A stretch of DNA of 64,000 nucleotides from contig NZ_WTWY01000008.1 in NCBI RefSeq assembly GCF_009870825.1, positions 186,001-250,000 of the forward strand. Reading direction: 5' to 3'. A program made the position numbers and the translations under genes. Positions 44,962 through 54,532 of the stretch are shown here, piece after piece. The stretch's first letter is position 1. Each line of letters starts with the position of its first letter. Origin of the DNA: Paenibacillus sp. USDA918EY (GTDB lineage: Bacteria; Bacillota; Bacilli; Paenibacillales; Paenibacillaceae). The notes below the pieces were generated by a model, which saw only the letters and a program-made list of their open reading frames with translations, made no database searches and was not told the origin of the DNA.

Positions 44962-45171
44962 TTATTTCAGAATAAACAATTCCTCGACGGGAAGACCAAA
45001 AACTCTTGCCATCTTAATGGCCAACACCGTACTCGGTATGAACTTTCCGTTTTCAATCGTGTTGACCGTCTTTCTGGTGACCCCAATCAATTCTGCCAGC
45101 TGTTCTTGTGTCAAATTCATTTTGGCTCGTTGCACCTTTATCGTATTTTCTAGAACGTCTTCACTCATCAT
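44962..45171 (-). CDS. XRE (Cro/CI) family transcriptional regulator
   Basis: A 69-residue single-domain HTH protein: KVQRAKMNLTQEQLAELIGV and TRKTVNTIENGKFIPSTVLA form the helix-turn-helix, then IKMARVFGLPVEELF. The ATG at 45171 (6 nt after GAGG) overlaps the end of the upstream membrane-protein gene by 11 bp, so the two are translationally coupled. It probably binds the palindrome at 45638-45653 and controls its own operon. Confidence 0.9.
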   Translation of the reverse strand: MMSEDVLENTIKVQRAKMNLTQEQLAELIGVTRKTVNTIENGKFIPSTVLAIKMARVFGLPVEELFILK

Positions 45172-45616
45172 CGAGAACCTCATCTTTGTCAAGGATTAAG
45201 TAATATATTAGGGGAGAAATGACGCCAACGACGAGCATTAAGTGTAAAACAAGCTGGATGTTTAATGCAACAAACAAGCTGAGCGTAAAAAAAATCCCAA
45301 CCAGCCCCAAAATAACCCAAAACCCTACCGTAAAGCTTTTCAGTCGAATCATTTGAAAATACTCATTATTTAACGAAATGGCAAATCGGCGCTTCTTTTG
45401 CATGCGAAACGATAACAGGACAATTTTTATGAGGTAATATGCCCAGACAATCCCGCCCATAACAGAAATTATGGCCGTGAAGACAGTGATTAATTTGACG
45501 GTGTCTAAATGTAGATACCGAATCAAATATGTCAGCTGCCATATTGCAAAACCAATCAGACTTCTCTTAATGAATGTCGTCCTGTTCTTTTCCAACTGTG
45601 TTACTTCGGATGCCAA
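45161..45616 (-). CDS. four-helix membrane protein paired with XRE regulator
   Basis: A 151-residue protein with hydrophobic helices at about 17-35, 42-66, 95-117 and 120-142 and a basic loop in the middle (RMQKKRRFAISLNNEYF). The start is TTG at 45616, preceded by GGGAGG. No family name recognised, but operons of a small membrane protein plus a Cro-like regulator are widespread in Firmicutes. The function of such pairs is mostly unknown. Confidence 0.8.
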   Translation of the reverse strand: MASEVTQLEKNRTTFIKRSLIGFAIWQLTYLIRYLHLDTVKLITVFTAIISVMGGIVWAYYLIKIVLLSFRMQKKRRFAISLNNEYFQMIRLKSFTVGFWVILGLVGIFFTLSLFVALNIQLVLHLMLVVGVISPLIYYLILDKDEVLDDE

Positions 45617-45637
45617 ATGGATCGCCTCCCATCAAAA

Positions 45638-45683
45638 TGTAACCTTTGTTACACATGATATCACCTAAAGGTTACAAAAACAA
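45638..45683 (-). promoter_or_regulatory. promoter and operator of the membrane protein/XRE operon
   Basis: On the minus strand TTGTTT (45683-45678), 17-nt spacer, TATCAT (45660-45655). The perfect palindrome TGTAAC-nnnn-GTTACA (45638-45653) overlaps the expected transcription start, and a related half site (TGTAACCTTT) lies in the spacer. This is the layout of autorepression. Confidence 0.6.
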
Positions 45684-45910
45684 GGTACATTTTCAAGTTT
45701 CGCTCATTTTTGGATCAGTCAATCCTAAGGTGTGAAATCCCGTGATAAATCCGCACGGTACGTTTTCTTGTGGCCTGCAATCACTGCAGCGTTTCCCGTG
45801 GCGAATGCATCCCTTGGATAAGGTATCTGGTTACTCTTGCGGTGCCCTATGCCATCCGAGGGGTGCATTTTTGTTCATTCGTAAAAAGGATTTGGGAGGC
45901 CAACGGTGAA

Positions 45911-48217
45911 ATGAGAAGGGTGGAAAAAAATCAACTTATGCGGGGGCTGCTCATGCGTAAATCCTGGTTTAAACGTCTATTGCTCTCATACATGCCGGTT
46001 TTTATCATTGTGATTACGTTCATATTTTTTGTGTTCTTTCAGATCTTCGGCGAACAAAGCCGCCAGGAGGCGTTGAACGCCAATAAGAACCTCTCCCTGC
46101 AAGCGATGCGTATCGTGGATACGTCCTTAAAGGTGATCGATAACATGATCGTGCTTGAGAGCATCAACAGCAAACCTTTGAATGATTTTTTCAAGTCGAC
46201 GGCGGCGAGCGATCCTTATATTAATATCAGGGCCGTGCAGAAGCTCAAGGAAATGATTAATTATTATCCCTTGATCGATTCGATTTATCTTGTCAGGAAT
46301 TCGGACGGATATGTGCTCAGCGACGCGACGAACGGGTTTATCGGCACGTATCCGGACCGGAGTTTTATCGAGCAGTACCAAATATCGATGACCCCCAAAT
46401 GGACGGGCGTACGGACGTTCGAACAATTTAAAATGAAAGGCGGCAAGCAGGTCGTCAGCCTGGTCAGAGGGTCGCCTTACATGAAAAACGACCTGGGCAT
46501 GATCGTCGTCAACGTGGCCGCGGATTCTCTAAGCAACTTAACCAAATCGATGTACGAGTCCAAGGTCAGCTTTATCCAAGTCAAGGATGCTTCGGGCCGG
46601 GCTTTGTTCGGCAGCGACGTCCAGGTCGGGCCGTCCGAAGTTTACTCGGAGTATGTATCGAGCTATACCAATTGGAAATACGGGAGCGGCCTTGTGAACC
46701 ATGGTTTTGTAAGCGCTGTCTCTTATCTGTATAACCTTTGGTTCATCATCGGACTCGTCATGATTGCCGTCGGGTTTATTTGGATGATTTATGTCACCAG
46801 ACGGAATTCGAAGCCGATCGAAGCCATCGCCGCCAGGTTCAGCAGCTATTCGCTCCCGGTGGCGGGAGGAGGCTTGTGGAAAGGCAAACCGGATGAATTT
46901 GCCTTCATTGAATCCGCTGTTGACCACATATTGGAGCAATCCAAGCAGTATCAGGAAAAATACCGGGAGGATCTGCATTTGCGGACCCGGTATATGTTCC
47001 ATCAATTAATTGAGGGGGATTCATCGCTGACGGTTTCCGAATTGAAATCGGAGGCGGCCCGCCTGAACTTGCCGCAGCCGCTGGATCAATTTCGCATCCT
47101 CATGATTGAAATCGATAAATACGGCGACTTTTGCAGGAACTATTCGAAAGCCGATCAGGATTTGCTTAAGTTTACCTTGCGGACCGTCGTCCATGAGATA
47201 GCCTCCAAATGGGACTGCCGGGTGTGGTCCGAATGGATGTCTTCCTCCGGCTTGTCGGTCATGTTGTTTGAAAAAAGCGACGACGACCATTTCAGAACCG
47301 CGGTTTTGCCCCGTTTTGCCGAGCAGGTTATCGCATGGGTCGACCAAAACCTGAAGTTTACGATTACGATGGGCATGGGCGAATCCACGCCGCATTTAAG
47401 CGATATTCCGGTGTCGTATAAAAAAGCGCTGGCAGCCTTGCAATATAAAATCGTTTTGGGCGAAAACCGGCTGATCCAAGGCGATGATATTTCGCGTCAC
47501 GGCGTCGCCGAAGTGTATTCCCATTTGGGGGAAATCCGCTCCATCGTGCAGTCCTATCGGATGTTGAAGGCGAATTGGAGCGAAGACTATGACACATGGT
47601 TCGTGCAGTTGAAGCAAGGCCTGTTGACCAATGATGAAATTTTCAACCTGATGAATTATTTCATTTATCACATCGGCCGCGAAATGTCCGGCATGAGCAA
47701 GGAGATATACAACCAATGGATTCGGGAGGGGCTGCCAAAGCTGACGGAGAGCGTGGATAACTGTTACTCTTTGGAGCAGCTGAGGCAGGAAACGAAGCAG
47801 GTGCTTTCGGCCCAGTTTGAGACGATGAAACAGCTTCAGGATCGCAGGCAGCATTCGAACATCATCCGGGACATCTGCCGGCTCATCGAGCAGGATTACG
47901 CCAATCCCGACTTGTCGCTTGAGATGCTTGGAGACCGGTTTCATCTGAACGCCAAGTACGTAAGCAAGCTGTTCAAAGAAAACACCGGACAGAGATTCGT
48001 TGATTTTTTGATCGATATCCGCATGAAGGAGGCGCAACGTTTGCTGACGGAAACGGGGGATTCGGTGCAGGAGATTGCGGAACGGGTCGGATATACCCAT
48101 GCGATCTCGTTTACCCGTGTTTTTAAGCGGACCGTCGGTGTCGCTCCCGGCGAATACCGGGCTGACAAGCTGCGCAGCATGGCAGGCGAAAATGATTCAG
48201 TCGTAGAAAACGGTTAA
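45911..48217 (+). CDS. YesN-type AraC family regulator with membrane sensor domain
   Basis: About 768 residues. Membrane helix at about 22-45, an extracellular sensor (about 50-285, LKEMINYYPLIDSIYLVRNS), second helix at about 290-315, HAMP-like linker, then a cytoplasmic region and a C-terminal AraC-type double HTH (YANPDLSLEMLGDRFHLNAK; LTETGDSVQEIAERVGYTHA). The ATG at 45911 follows GGTGA; other in-frame starts, including one near 45953, are possible. These one-component regulators sit upstream of LplB/YtcP/YtcQ importers in Paenibacillus and induce them in response to extracellular glycans. Confidence 0.9.
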   Translation: MRRVEKNQLMRGLLMRKSWFKRLLLSYMPVFIIVITFIFFVFFQIFGEQSRQEALNANKNLSLQAMRIVDTSLKVIDNMIVLESINSKPLNDFFKSTAASDPYINIRAVQKLKEMINYYPLIDSIYLVRNSDGYVLSDATNGFIGTYPDRSFIEQYQISMTPKWTGVRTFEQFKMKGGKQVVSLVRGSPYMKNDLGMIVVNVAADSLSNLTKSMYESKVSFIQVKDASGRALFGSDVQVGPSEVYSEYVSSYTNWKYGSGLVNHGFVSAVSYLYNLWFIIGLVMIAVGFIWMIYVTRRNSKPIEAIAARFSSYSLPVAGGGLWKGKPDEFAFIESAVDHILEQSKQYQEKYREDLHLRTRYMFHQLIEGDSSLTVSELKSEAARLNLPQPLDQFRILMIEIDKYGDFCRNYSKADQDLLKFTLRTVVHEIASKWDCRVWSEWMSSSGLSVMLFEKSDDDHFRTAVLPRFAEQVIAWVDQNLKFTITMGMGESTPHLSDIPVSYKKALAALQYKIVLGENRLIQGDDISRHGVAEVYSHLGEIRSIVQSYRMLKANWSEDYDTWFVQLKQGLLTNDEIFNLMNYFIYHIGREMSGMSKEIYNQWIREGLPKLTESVDNCYSLEQLRQETKQVLSAQFETMKQLQDRRQHSNIIRDICRLIEQDYANPDLSLEMLGDRFHLNAKYVSKLFKENTGQRFVDFLIDIRMKEAQRLLTETGDSVQEIAERVGYTHAISFTRVFKRTVGVAPGEYRADKLRSMAGENDSVVENG

Positions 48218-48246
48218 GAACAGCGATCGCGCATCGCTGTTTTTTT
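48218..48246 (+). terminator. intrinsic terminator after the AraC gene
   Basis: ACAGCGAT pairs with ATCGCTGT, 5-nt loop, seven T. Confidence 0.88.
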
Positions 48247-48477
48247 CATTCGTCGCAGTCGGCTGCTAGTGGGATTGGGAATCCGGGCGATCGGTATTGC
48301 GGCTAAGACTTTATTTTGCGGGAATTTACGTGCATTGGGGCCGGCAGGCGAAAACGGTTAATCCGGTTTATTTTTGTTTCTTGTTGCGTGCTTGCGGTTT
48401 CCTATACAATCGGCTTACATTCCCAGCACCCGTAAGCATGCCCGAAAGTATGATCGAACGGAAGGAGTTTACCCATC

Positions 48478-49464
48478 ATGCCAAGACTGATCAGCAAGCC
48501 GCAGGCCGAGCCGGGACTGGCTCGGAAAATCTCTTTATCTTCTCAAGCGCCGCCGAGCAAAAGCAACGTCGGGAAAAAAATCAAGCGGCACTGGCAGCTT
48601 TATCTCGTATTGCTGCTGCCCGTCCTGTATTTGATTATTTTCAAATATATACCGATGGCCGGCATTGTAATCGCATTCAAAAATTTTAACGTCATCAAAG
48701 GCATCTGGGGCAGCGACTGGGTCGGACTTAAATATTTTCACCAGTTTTTTGAATCGCCGAATTTTTGGCTTTACATCAAAAACACGCTCGGCATCAGCTT
48801 CTACGGCCTGATCGTAGGCTTTCCCGCACCCATCATTTTGGCGCTGGCGCTGAACGAGATCCGAAACGGCATTTTCAAAAAAACCGTACAGATGGTCTCT
48901 TATGCCCCTTATTTTATTTCCACGGTCATCATGGTATCGATCATTATCGTCAACCTGACGCCGCATGTGGGGATGGTCAGCAAGTTTTTCGAAATGCTCG
49001 GCGTAAGCAATACGAATTTTATGGGCATGCCGGGTCTTTTCAAGTCCATCTATGTATGGTCCGATGTATGGCAGTTTACGGGATATGGCGCGATCATCTA
49101 CATCGCCGCGCTTTCCGGCGTGAATCCGGAGCTGTACGAATCCGCCAAGGTGGACGGCGCATCCCGCATCCAGAAGATTTTGCGCATCGATATCCCAAGC
49201 CTGGTTCCCGTCTCGGTCATCCTTCTCATTCTGAACCTGGGCAACATCATGAAATTGGGTTTTGAAAAAATATATTTGATGCAAAATCCGCTGAACCTTA
49301 GCACCTCGGAGGTCATATCCACTTATGTCTATAAGGTTGGTTTGCTTGGGTCGAGCTTCAGCTTCTCGGCGGCCATCGGTCTGTTCAATTCGGTGATCAA
49401 CCTGATTCTGCTTATCACGGTCAATTACATTGCCCGAAAGCTGTCAAGCAACAGCCTGTGGTAG
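48478..49464 (+). CDS. ABC transporter permease, LplB type
   Basis: A 328-residue permease with a 35-residue polar N-terminus and six membrane helices. KYIPMAGIVIAFKNFNVIKG is the LplB-family hallmark, and the EAA loop is YESAKVDGASRIQKILRIDIP. AAGGAG precedes the ATG. First of the lplB-ytcP-ytcQ set; the operon has no ATPase gene, so a shared ATPase such as MsmX is likely. Confidence 0.92.
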   Translation: MPRLISKPQAEPGLARKISLSSQAPPSKSNVGKKIKRHWQLYLVLLLPVLYLIIFKYIPMAGIVIAFKNFNVIKGIWGSDWVGLKYFHQFFESPNFWLYIKNTLGISFYGLIVGFPAPIILALALNEIRNGIFKKTVQMVSYAPYFISTVIMVSIIIVNLTPHVGMVSKFFEMLGVSNTNFMGMPGLFKSIYVWSDVWQFTGYGAIIYIAALSGVNPELYESAKVDGASRIQKILRIDIPSLVPVSVILLILNLGNIMKLGFEKIYLMQNPLNLSTSEVISTYVYKVGLLGSSFSFSAAIGLFNSVINLILLITVNYIARKLSSNSLW

Positions 49465-49521
49465 ACCTATCCCGGTTGGATGCATGAGAACGCACAAGCA
49501 CCAAGAAAGAGAGGAGATCTT

Positions 49522-50421
49522 ATGTTCAAAGGAACCGCTATTCGCGAGTCCAAAGGCGATCGCCTATTCGTTGCTTTCGTCTACCTGTTTTTGACGCTGA
49601 TTCTTGTCATAGTGGCGGTGCCCCTGATCTACATATTAAGCTCGTCCGTCAGTTCGCCCCAGGCGGTTACGTCGGGCAAAGTATGGCTTTTTCCCGTTGA
49701 TTTCACGCTGGACGGCTACAAAGCGGTGTTCCGCAATCCGCAAATCGGCGTCGGCTATATGAATTCGCTTTTTTATACCGTCGTCGGCACGGTCGTTAAC
49801 GTGGCTCTGACCATCATGCTTGGTTATCCGCTGGCCAAGAAGACCCTTTACGGCCGCAGCTTTTTTATGGTTTTGCTTGTGATCACCATGATGTTTGACG
49901 GGGGACTGATTCCTTATTATCTCGTCGTCAAAGACCTGCATTTGCTGGATACCCGCTGGGCGATGATTTTGCCGGGAGCGATGGGCGTATTTCAGGTCAT
50001 TGTGGCCCGGACGTTTTTCCAAACCACCATTCCGGATGAATTGTCGGAAGCGGCGGAACTGGACGGATGCAGCGATTTGCGGTTTATATTCAGCATCGTT
50101 CTGCCGCTGTCCAAACCGATCATTGCCGTGATGACGCTGATGTATGCCGTCGGACACTGGAATGCGTATTTTGATGCTTTGATCTTTTTGCGGTCGCCCG
50201 ACTTGTTCCCGCTTCAAATCATACTCCGCAACATACTCATCCTGAATACGGTGGATGCCTCCATGATGGCGAACGTCAACCAGATGCAGGCGCAGCAGGG
50301 GCTTAAGGATTTGATTAAATATTCGCTCATCGTCGTTGCGAGTGCGCCGGTCCTTATTATTTATCCTTTTGTGCAGAAGCACTTCGTCAAAGGGGTCATG
50401 ATCGGTTCGTTAAAGGGCTAA
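49522..50421 (+). CDS. ABC transporter permease, YtcP type
   Basis: A 299-residue permease with six helices. SSVSSPQAVTSGKVWLFPVDFT and the EAA loop LSEAAELDGCSDLRFIFSIVLP, followed by MYAVGHWNAYFDALIFL, are typical of YtcP. The ATG at 49522 follows GAGAGGAGA; the 14 codons before it are not coding. Partner of the LplB-type permease. Confidence 0.93.
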   Translation: MFKGTAIRESKGDRLFVAFVYLFLTLILVIVAVPLIYILSSSVSSPQAVTSGKVWLFPVDFTLDGYKAVFRNPQIGVGYMNSLFYTVVGTVVNVALTIMLGYPLAKKTLYGRSFFMVLLVITMMFDGGLIPYYLVVKDLHLLDTRWAMILPGAMGVFQVIVARTFFQTTIPDELSEAAELDGCSDLRFIFSIVLPLSKPIIAVMTLMYAVGHWNAYFDALIFLRSPDLFPLQIILRNILILNTVDASMMANVNQMQAQQGLKDLIKYSLIVVASAPVLIIYPFVQKHFVKGVMIGSLKG

Positions 50422-50557
50422 AGACGGCTTCCACGCCGCCATAACCGCTTTAAAGGGGGTGGTGCTGTCCGTTTTGCGGATAAGCTCGAGGTTCGGATGT
50501 CATAAAAACAAAGTTTTTGCCCGGCAATACCATGATGATGAATGGGGGAAAAGTTCG

Positions 50558-52267
50558 ATGCAAAAAAAGCTTGGAAAAACATGGCTAGGCACCATCAGCT
50601 GCATGTTGGTTTGCATGCTTCTTCTCAGCGCCTGCAGCGGCGGCAAATCCACGGGGCCGGAAGCTTCCGGCGATCAAAAAGACAATAAGCCTGCGGAGCA
50701 GAGCGATGTATTTACGCCGGTCGGCACCTATCCGATCGTGAAAGAGCCGATGACGATCAAAATGTTCGCGCCGCAATTCGCGACGATCGAAAACATGGAT
50801 ACGAATTTGTTTACCAAATATCTTGAAGACAAAACGAACATCAAAATCGACTGGGATTTGGTCCCGGATAACGCGTTAAACGATCGTAAGCAGCTTATGC
50901 TTGCCAGCGGCGACTATCCGGAAGTCATTTTGCACGGGGGGCTGACCAAGGAAGAACAGATGAAATACGGGCAGCAGGGAGTCTTTATCCCGCTGAATGA
51001 TTTGATCGACCAATACGCTCCCAACATTAAAAAAGCGATGCAGGATCTGCCCTACATGAAGGCTTCGATTACGGCGCCTGACGGCAACATCTACGCTTTG
51101 CCGCAGGTCAACGAATGTTACCATTGCGACAATGCGCTCAAAATGTGGATCAACAAAGCATGGCTTGATAAACTAGGCCTGGCTGTTCCAACGACGACGG
51201 ACGAATTTTACAATGTCCTGAAAGCGTTTAAGGAGAAGGATCCGAACGGAAACGGCAAACAGGATGAAATTCCGTTAACGGGCTCCGACGAGATGTGGGC
51301 AGGCAACGTTTCGGCGTTCCTCATGAACTCCTTTATCCTCGATGACTACGTCGATAAAGATTCGGGAACGTTCCTCCGCCAAATCGACGGTAAAGTCGAC
51401 TTTACGGCCAATAAAGAAGAGTGGAAACAAGGTCTTCTTTATCTCAACAAACTGTACAAAGAGGGATTAATCGATCCGGCGGCCTTTACCCAAAACGCCG
51501 ACGCCGTTCAGCAAATGGCCAACCGCGAGCCGGATAACGTCATGGGTACCCTCACGACGGCATTAATCAGTTACGCCTACAGCATGGACGATAAAGCTCC
51601 GCGCCATAAGGACTACGTTGTCGTGCCGCCGCTGAAAGGCCCGAACGGCGTTCAACAGACGCTTAATTTTGCGGGGATCGGAAGCTCCCAGTTTGCGATT
51701 ACGAATAAAGCGACAAAAGAGCAGCAGATTGCCGCGATCCGGTTAGCGGATTATTTATACACGGAGGAAGCCATCGTTCTGGAGGAAAACGGCCCTGAAG
51801 ACAAGGGGTGGCGGAAGGCGAAAACCGGAGAACTGGATTTCAATGGAGAGCAGGCGAAATACGCCTCGATTCCGAAAACGGACAAAAAACCGACCCATAA
51901 CGACGGTTGGGAGCAAATCGGCCCATCCCTTCGGACTTACGCTTACCGCGCGTCTTGGGTAGCACCGCAGGACCCGCTTGCACCGGACGGCTACGGCACG
52001 CGCCTGAACCAGGTTTCCAAGGAGTACGAACCGTATCATTCCAAGGAGCAATATCCAAACGGCTTGTTCATAGCGCTTGAAGATGCCGAGATCGCAGCGC
52101 AGATCAAAACGACGCTCGTCAGTTACGTAAAATCCAATATGGCCCAGTTTATTACCGGCTCCAAGGATATTAACAAAGAATGGGATTCTTACGTAAAAGG
52201 GTTCGATGGGCTTCAATTGAGCCAGTACCTGGAAATCTATCAAAAAGCGCTGGATGCCAAAAAATAG
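50558..52267 (+). CDS. extracellular solute-binding lipoprotein, YtcQ/LipO type
   Basis: A 569-residue lipoprotein. The signal peptide ends in LLLSAC-SGG. The mature part opens with PVGTYPIVKEPMTIKMFAPQ and contains the large family-1 binding fold of about 520 residues, typical of YtcQ/LipO partners of LplB and YtcP. The ATG at 50558 is used, with GGGGGA upstream; the earlier in-frame start adds 33 unlikely residues. Adjacent GH29 fucosidase suggests an oligosaccharide containing fucose as cargo, which is inference. Confidence 0.92.
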   Translation: MQKKLGKTWLGTISCMLVCMLLLSACSGGKSTGPEASGDQKDNKPAEQSDVFTPVGTYPIVKEPMTIKMFAPQFATIENMDTNLFTKYLEDKTNIKIDWDLVPDNALNDRKQLMLASGDYPEVILHGGLTKEEQMKYGQQGVFIPLNDLIDQYAPNIKKAMQDLPYMKASITAPDGNIYALPQVNECYHCDNALKMWINKAWLDKLGLAVPTTTDEFYNVLKAFKEKDPNGNGKQDEIPLTGSDEMWAGNVSAFLMNSFILDDYVDKDSGTFLRQIDGKVDFTANKEEWKQGLLYLNKLYKEGLIDPAAFTQNADAVQQMANREPDNVMGTLTTALISYAYSMDDKAPRHKDYVVVPPLKGPNGVQQTLNFAGIGSSQFAITNKATKEQQIAAIRLADYLYTEEAIVLEENGPEDKGWRKAKTGELDFNGEQAKYASIPKTDKKPTHNDGWEQIGPSLRTYAYRASWVAPQDPLAPDGYGTRLNQVSKEYEPYHSKEQYPNGLFIALEDAEIAAQIKTTLVSYVKSNMAQFITGSKDINKEWDSYVKGFDGLQLSQYLEIYQKALDAKK

Positions 52268-52368
52268 ACGACGCAACGAAACCTGACGAAGGTCTCATCC
52301 CTTGCGCGGTCGCGATTGATGGCGTGAGGGGTGAGCTTTGAATTTTTTGGAAAGCAGGTGTATGGAAA

Positions 52369-53598
52369 ATGACGGTGCTTGCGAAACCATCGCCGCAGCA
52401 GCTTGCATGGCAGGATCTTGAGCTGGGGATGTTTTGCCATTTTGGCATCAACACGTTTTGCGATCAGGAATGGGGGGAAGGGACGGATTCCCCGGAGCTT
52501 TTTCATCCAACGGCGTTTGATGCCCGGCAATGGGCCAGAACAGCAAAGCGTGCAGGATTCAAATATTTGGTGCTGACCGCCAAACATCATGACGGCTTCT
52601 GTCTGTGGCCGACGAAAACGACCGATTATTCCGTGAAATCAAGCCCGTGGAAAAACGGGCAGGGAGATGTCGTAAGGGAAGTTGCCGATGCTTGCAGGGA
52701 AGAAGGACTAAAGTTCGGGTTGTATTTATCCCCTTGGGACCGGCACGAACCTTGCTACCCGGATCAGGAGGCATACGACGACTTCTATGCGGAGCAATTG
52801 ACGGAACTTCTGACGGGTTACGGGCCGCTTGTCGAGGTATGGTTCGATGGGGCGGGCTCTCAAGGCCGGGAATATGACTGGCCGAGAATCATCGGACTGG
52901 TGGACAAATATCAGCCGGAAGCGATGGTCTTTAATATGGGAAGGCCCACGATCCGTTGGGTAGGCAATGAGGACGGCGTCGCTCCATACCCTTGCTGGAA
53001 TACGGCAACGACGGCGCGGGAAAGCATGTTCACCAGCGATATGCTGACATGGATGGAGGGAACTCCTTCCTGGGTGCCTGCCGAATGCGACGTTCCGATC
53101 CGCAAAAGACACTGGTTCTGGCATCCCGACGACGAAGCGAGCTTAAGAAGCTTGGAGGATGTACTGGACATTTATTACCGGTCGGTCGGCCACGGGGCCA
53201 CGCTGCTGTTGAACATCTCTCCGGATAACCGCGGGCTTCTCCCTGATGCTGATGCAGCGCGAGTCATCGAATTCGGGGATGAAATCCGGCGCAGATTCGG
53301 GCAGTCCATCGGCCAGACGCAGGGTGAAGGTACGGAGCTGCTGCTCGCCTTGAACCATATTCAACCCGTGAATCATGTTGTTCTAATGGAGGACATCGCT
53401 CAGGGGGAACGCGTTCAGGAGTATGTTCTTGAAGCTTATGTCAACGGCCATTGGGAAGAGCTTGTCAGGGGAAGCGCGATTGGACATAAAAAAATCGACC
53501 GTTTTGGCACGATTGAAACCGACGCGCTGCGAATACGGGCGCTTGCAAGCGTAGAGAAGCCCATGATCCGCAGCTTTGCGGCTTATTACGTCGATTAA
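52369..53598 (+). CDS. alpha-L-fucosidase, GH29
   Basis: A 409-residue GH29-type enzyme. The barrel start is LGMFCHFGINTFCDQEWGEG, then YLVLTAKHHDGFCLWPTKTT, KFGLYLSPWDRH and the nucleophile segment GPLVEVWFDGAGSQG (Asp near residue 158). The barrel ends with GHGATLLLNISPDNRGLL, and a beta-sandwich-like tail follows from about residue 320. There is no signal peptide, so it acts in the cytoplasm on imported oligosaccharides. It lies 101 bp behind the binding-protein gene and is probably in its operon. Confidence 0.9.
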   Translation: MTVLAKPSPQQLAWQDLELGMFCHFGINTFCDQEWGEGTDSPELFHPTAFDARQWARTAKRAGFKYLVLTAKHHDGFCLWPTKTTDYSVKSSPWKNGQGDVVREVADACREEGLKFGLYLSPWDRHEPCYPDQEAYDDFYAEQLTELLTGYGPLVEVWFDGAGSQGREYDWPRIIGLVDKYQPEAMVFNMGRPTIRWVGNEDGVAPYPCWNTATTARESMFTSDMLTWMEGTPSWVPAECDVPIRKRHWFWHPDDEASLRSLEDVLDIYYRSVGHGATLLLNISPDNRGLLPDADAARVIEFGDEIRRRFGQSIGQTQGEGTELLLALNHIQPVNHVVLMEDIAQGERVQEYVLEAYVNGHWEELVRGSAIGHKKIDRFGTIETDALRIRALASVEKPMIRSFAAYYVD

Positions 53599-53615
53599 AT
53601 CTTGAATATCATGTC

Positions 53616-53648
53616 AAAACCTGATCCATGAAGGATTCAGGTTTTTTA
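53616..53648 (+). terminator. intrinsic terminator after the fucosidase gene
   Basis: AAAACCTGA pairs with TCAGGTTTT, with an inner ATCC/GGAT pairing and a T-run. Confidence 0.82.
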
Positions 53649-53775
53649 TTGTTTTCATGGTGCTTATGAATTGCCACTACGAAAAAAATCTGATCGACCA
53701 AAACGCGAATATGGGCGGAAAAATCGCCGCATCGATTCGCCGCTGATTCCTGGCATCGGTGCCGATGTGGTATGT

Positions 53776-54501
53776 TTAGATACCCGACAGGATTGCACCA
53801 CCCTCGACTTGAAGTACGGACCCGGTCGTGTATGTGTTTTTCGCCAAGTACACGTACGCCTCAGCGATCTCTTCGGGCTTTGCAACGCGCTGTAGTAAAA
53901 GTGACTGGGCAATCTTCTGGAACATCACTGCACGACTATTGGCGTCGATTCCATTGAAAACAGGTGTATCCACCACCCCTGGCGACACAACATTGACTCG
54001 TATAGGAGCCAAATCCATCGCCAAAACACGGACAAGGCCCTCAATGGCTGAGTTTAGCGCAACCAGCGTCGAGGCGCCCTTTGCCGGTCGAGCGGCAGCA
54101 GCACCGGAAGTAAGCGTGATCGACCCGGACTGCCTGATAAAAGGCAGGGCGGCTTTTACTGTTGCATATTGCCCCCAGAACTTGCTGTCAAACTCAGCCT
54201 TCGCAACATCGATTCCCAAAGAACCAAAGGGAGCATTGGAAGACCCACCCCCGGCAGCGGTAACGACGAGGTGATCAAAGTCACCAATCTTTTCAAAGAA
54301 CTGTTTCATCCGGCTTTCATCCCGGAAATCCAGGACATACCCTTGTGCTGTCCCGATCTCCCTTACCGCTGCGTCGACTTTCTCTTGTGAACGACTGGCA
54401 ACGATGACCTGGGCACCTTGAGAGAGAAATAATTTTGCGGTCGCCAAACCAATGCCGGAAGTACCGCCTACGATTACGGCTCGATGATTTTGCAATGACA
54501 T
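53776..54501 (-). CDS. SDR family oxidoreductase
   Basis: A 241-residue short-chain dehydrogenase with cofactor loop VGGTSGIGLATAK and TAAGGGSS in the NNAG position. The catalytic region is atypical: the Ser is in TLTSGAAAARPAKG, but the Y-x-x-x-K motif is not visible (STLVALNSAIEGL at that place), so activity may differ or be lost. This Tyr-less form is known in some SDRs. Divergent from a TetR gene and sharing operator DNA with it, so it is probably repressed by that TetR. Confidence 0.88.
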   Translation of the reverse strand: MSLQNHRAVIVGGTSGIGLATAKLFLSQGAQVIVASRSQEKVDAAVREIGTAQGYVLDFRDESRMKQFFEKIGDFDHLVVTAAGGGSSNAPFGSLGIDVAKAEFDSKFWGQYATVKAALPFIRQSGSITLTSGAAAARPAKGASTLVALNSAIEGLVRVLAMDLAPIRVNVVSPGVVDTPVFNGIDANSRAVMFQKIAQSLLLQRVAKPEEIAEAYVYLAKNTYTTGSVLQVEGGAILSGI

Positions 54502-54532
54502 GTTTCATACCCCCAGTATAGAGTGATGTTTT

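Noticed and set aside
48346..48362. Possible cre site upstream of the LplB-type permease (CGAAAACGGTTAAT)
   Set aside because: Three mismatches to the consensus, including both ends.
53649..53775. Minus-strand frame of 32 codons reading into the SDR end
   Set aside because: Arginine-rich composition, no start context, and it lies between a terminator and the SDR stop; treated as non-coding.
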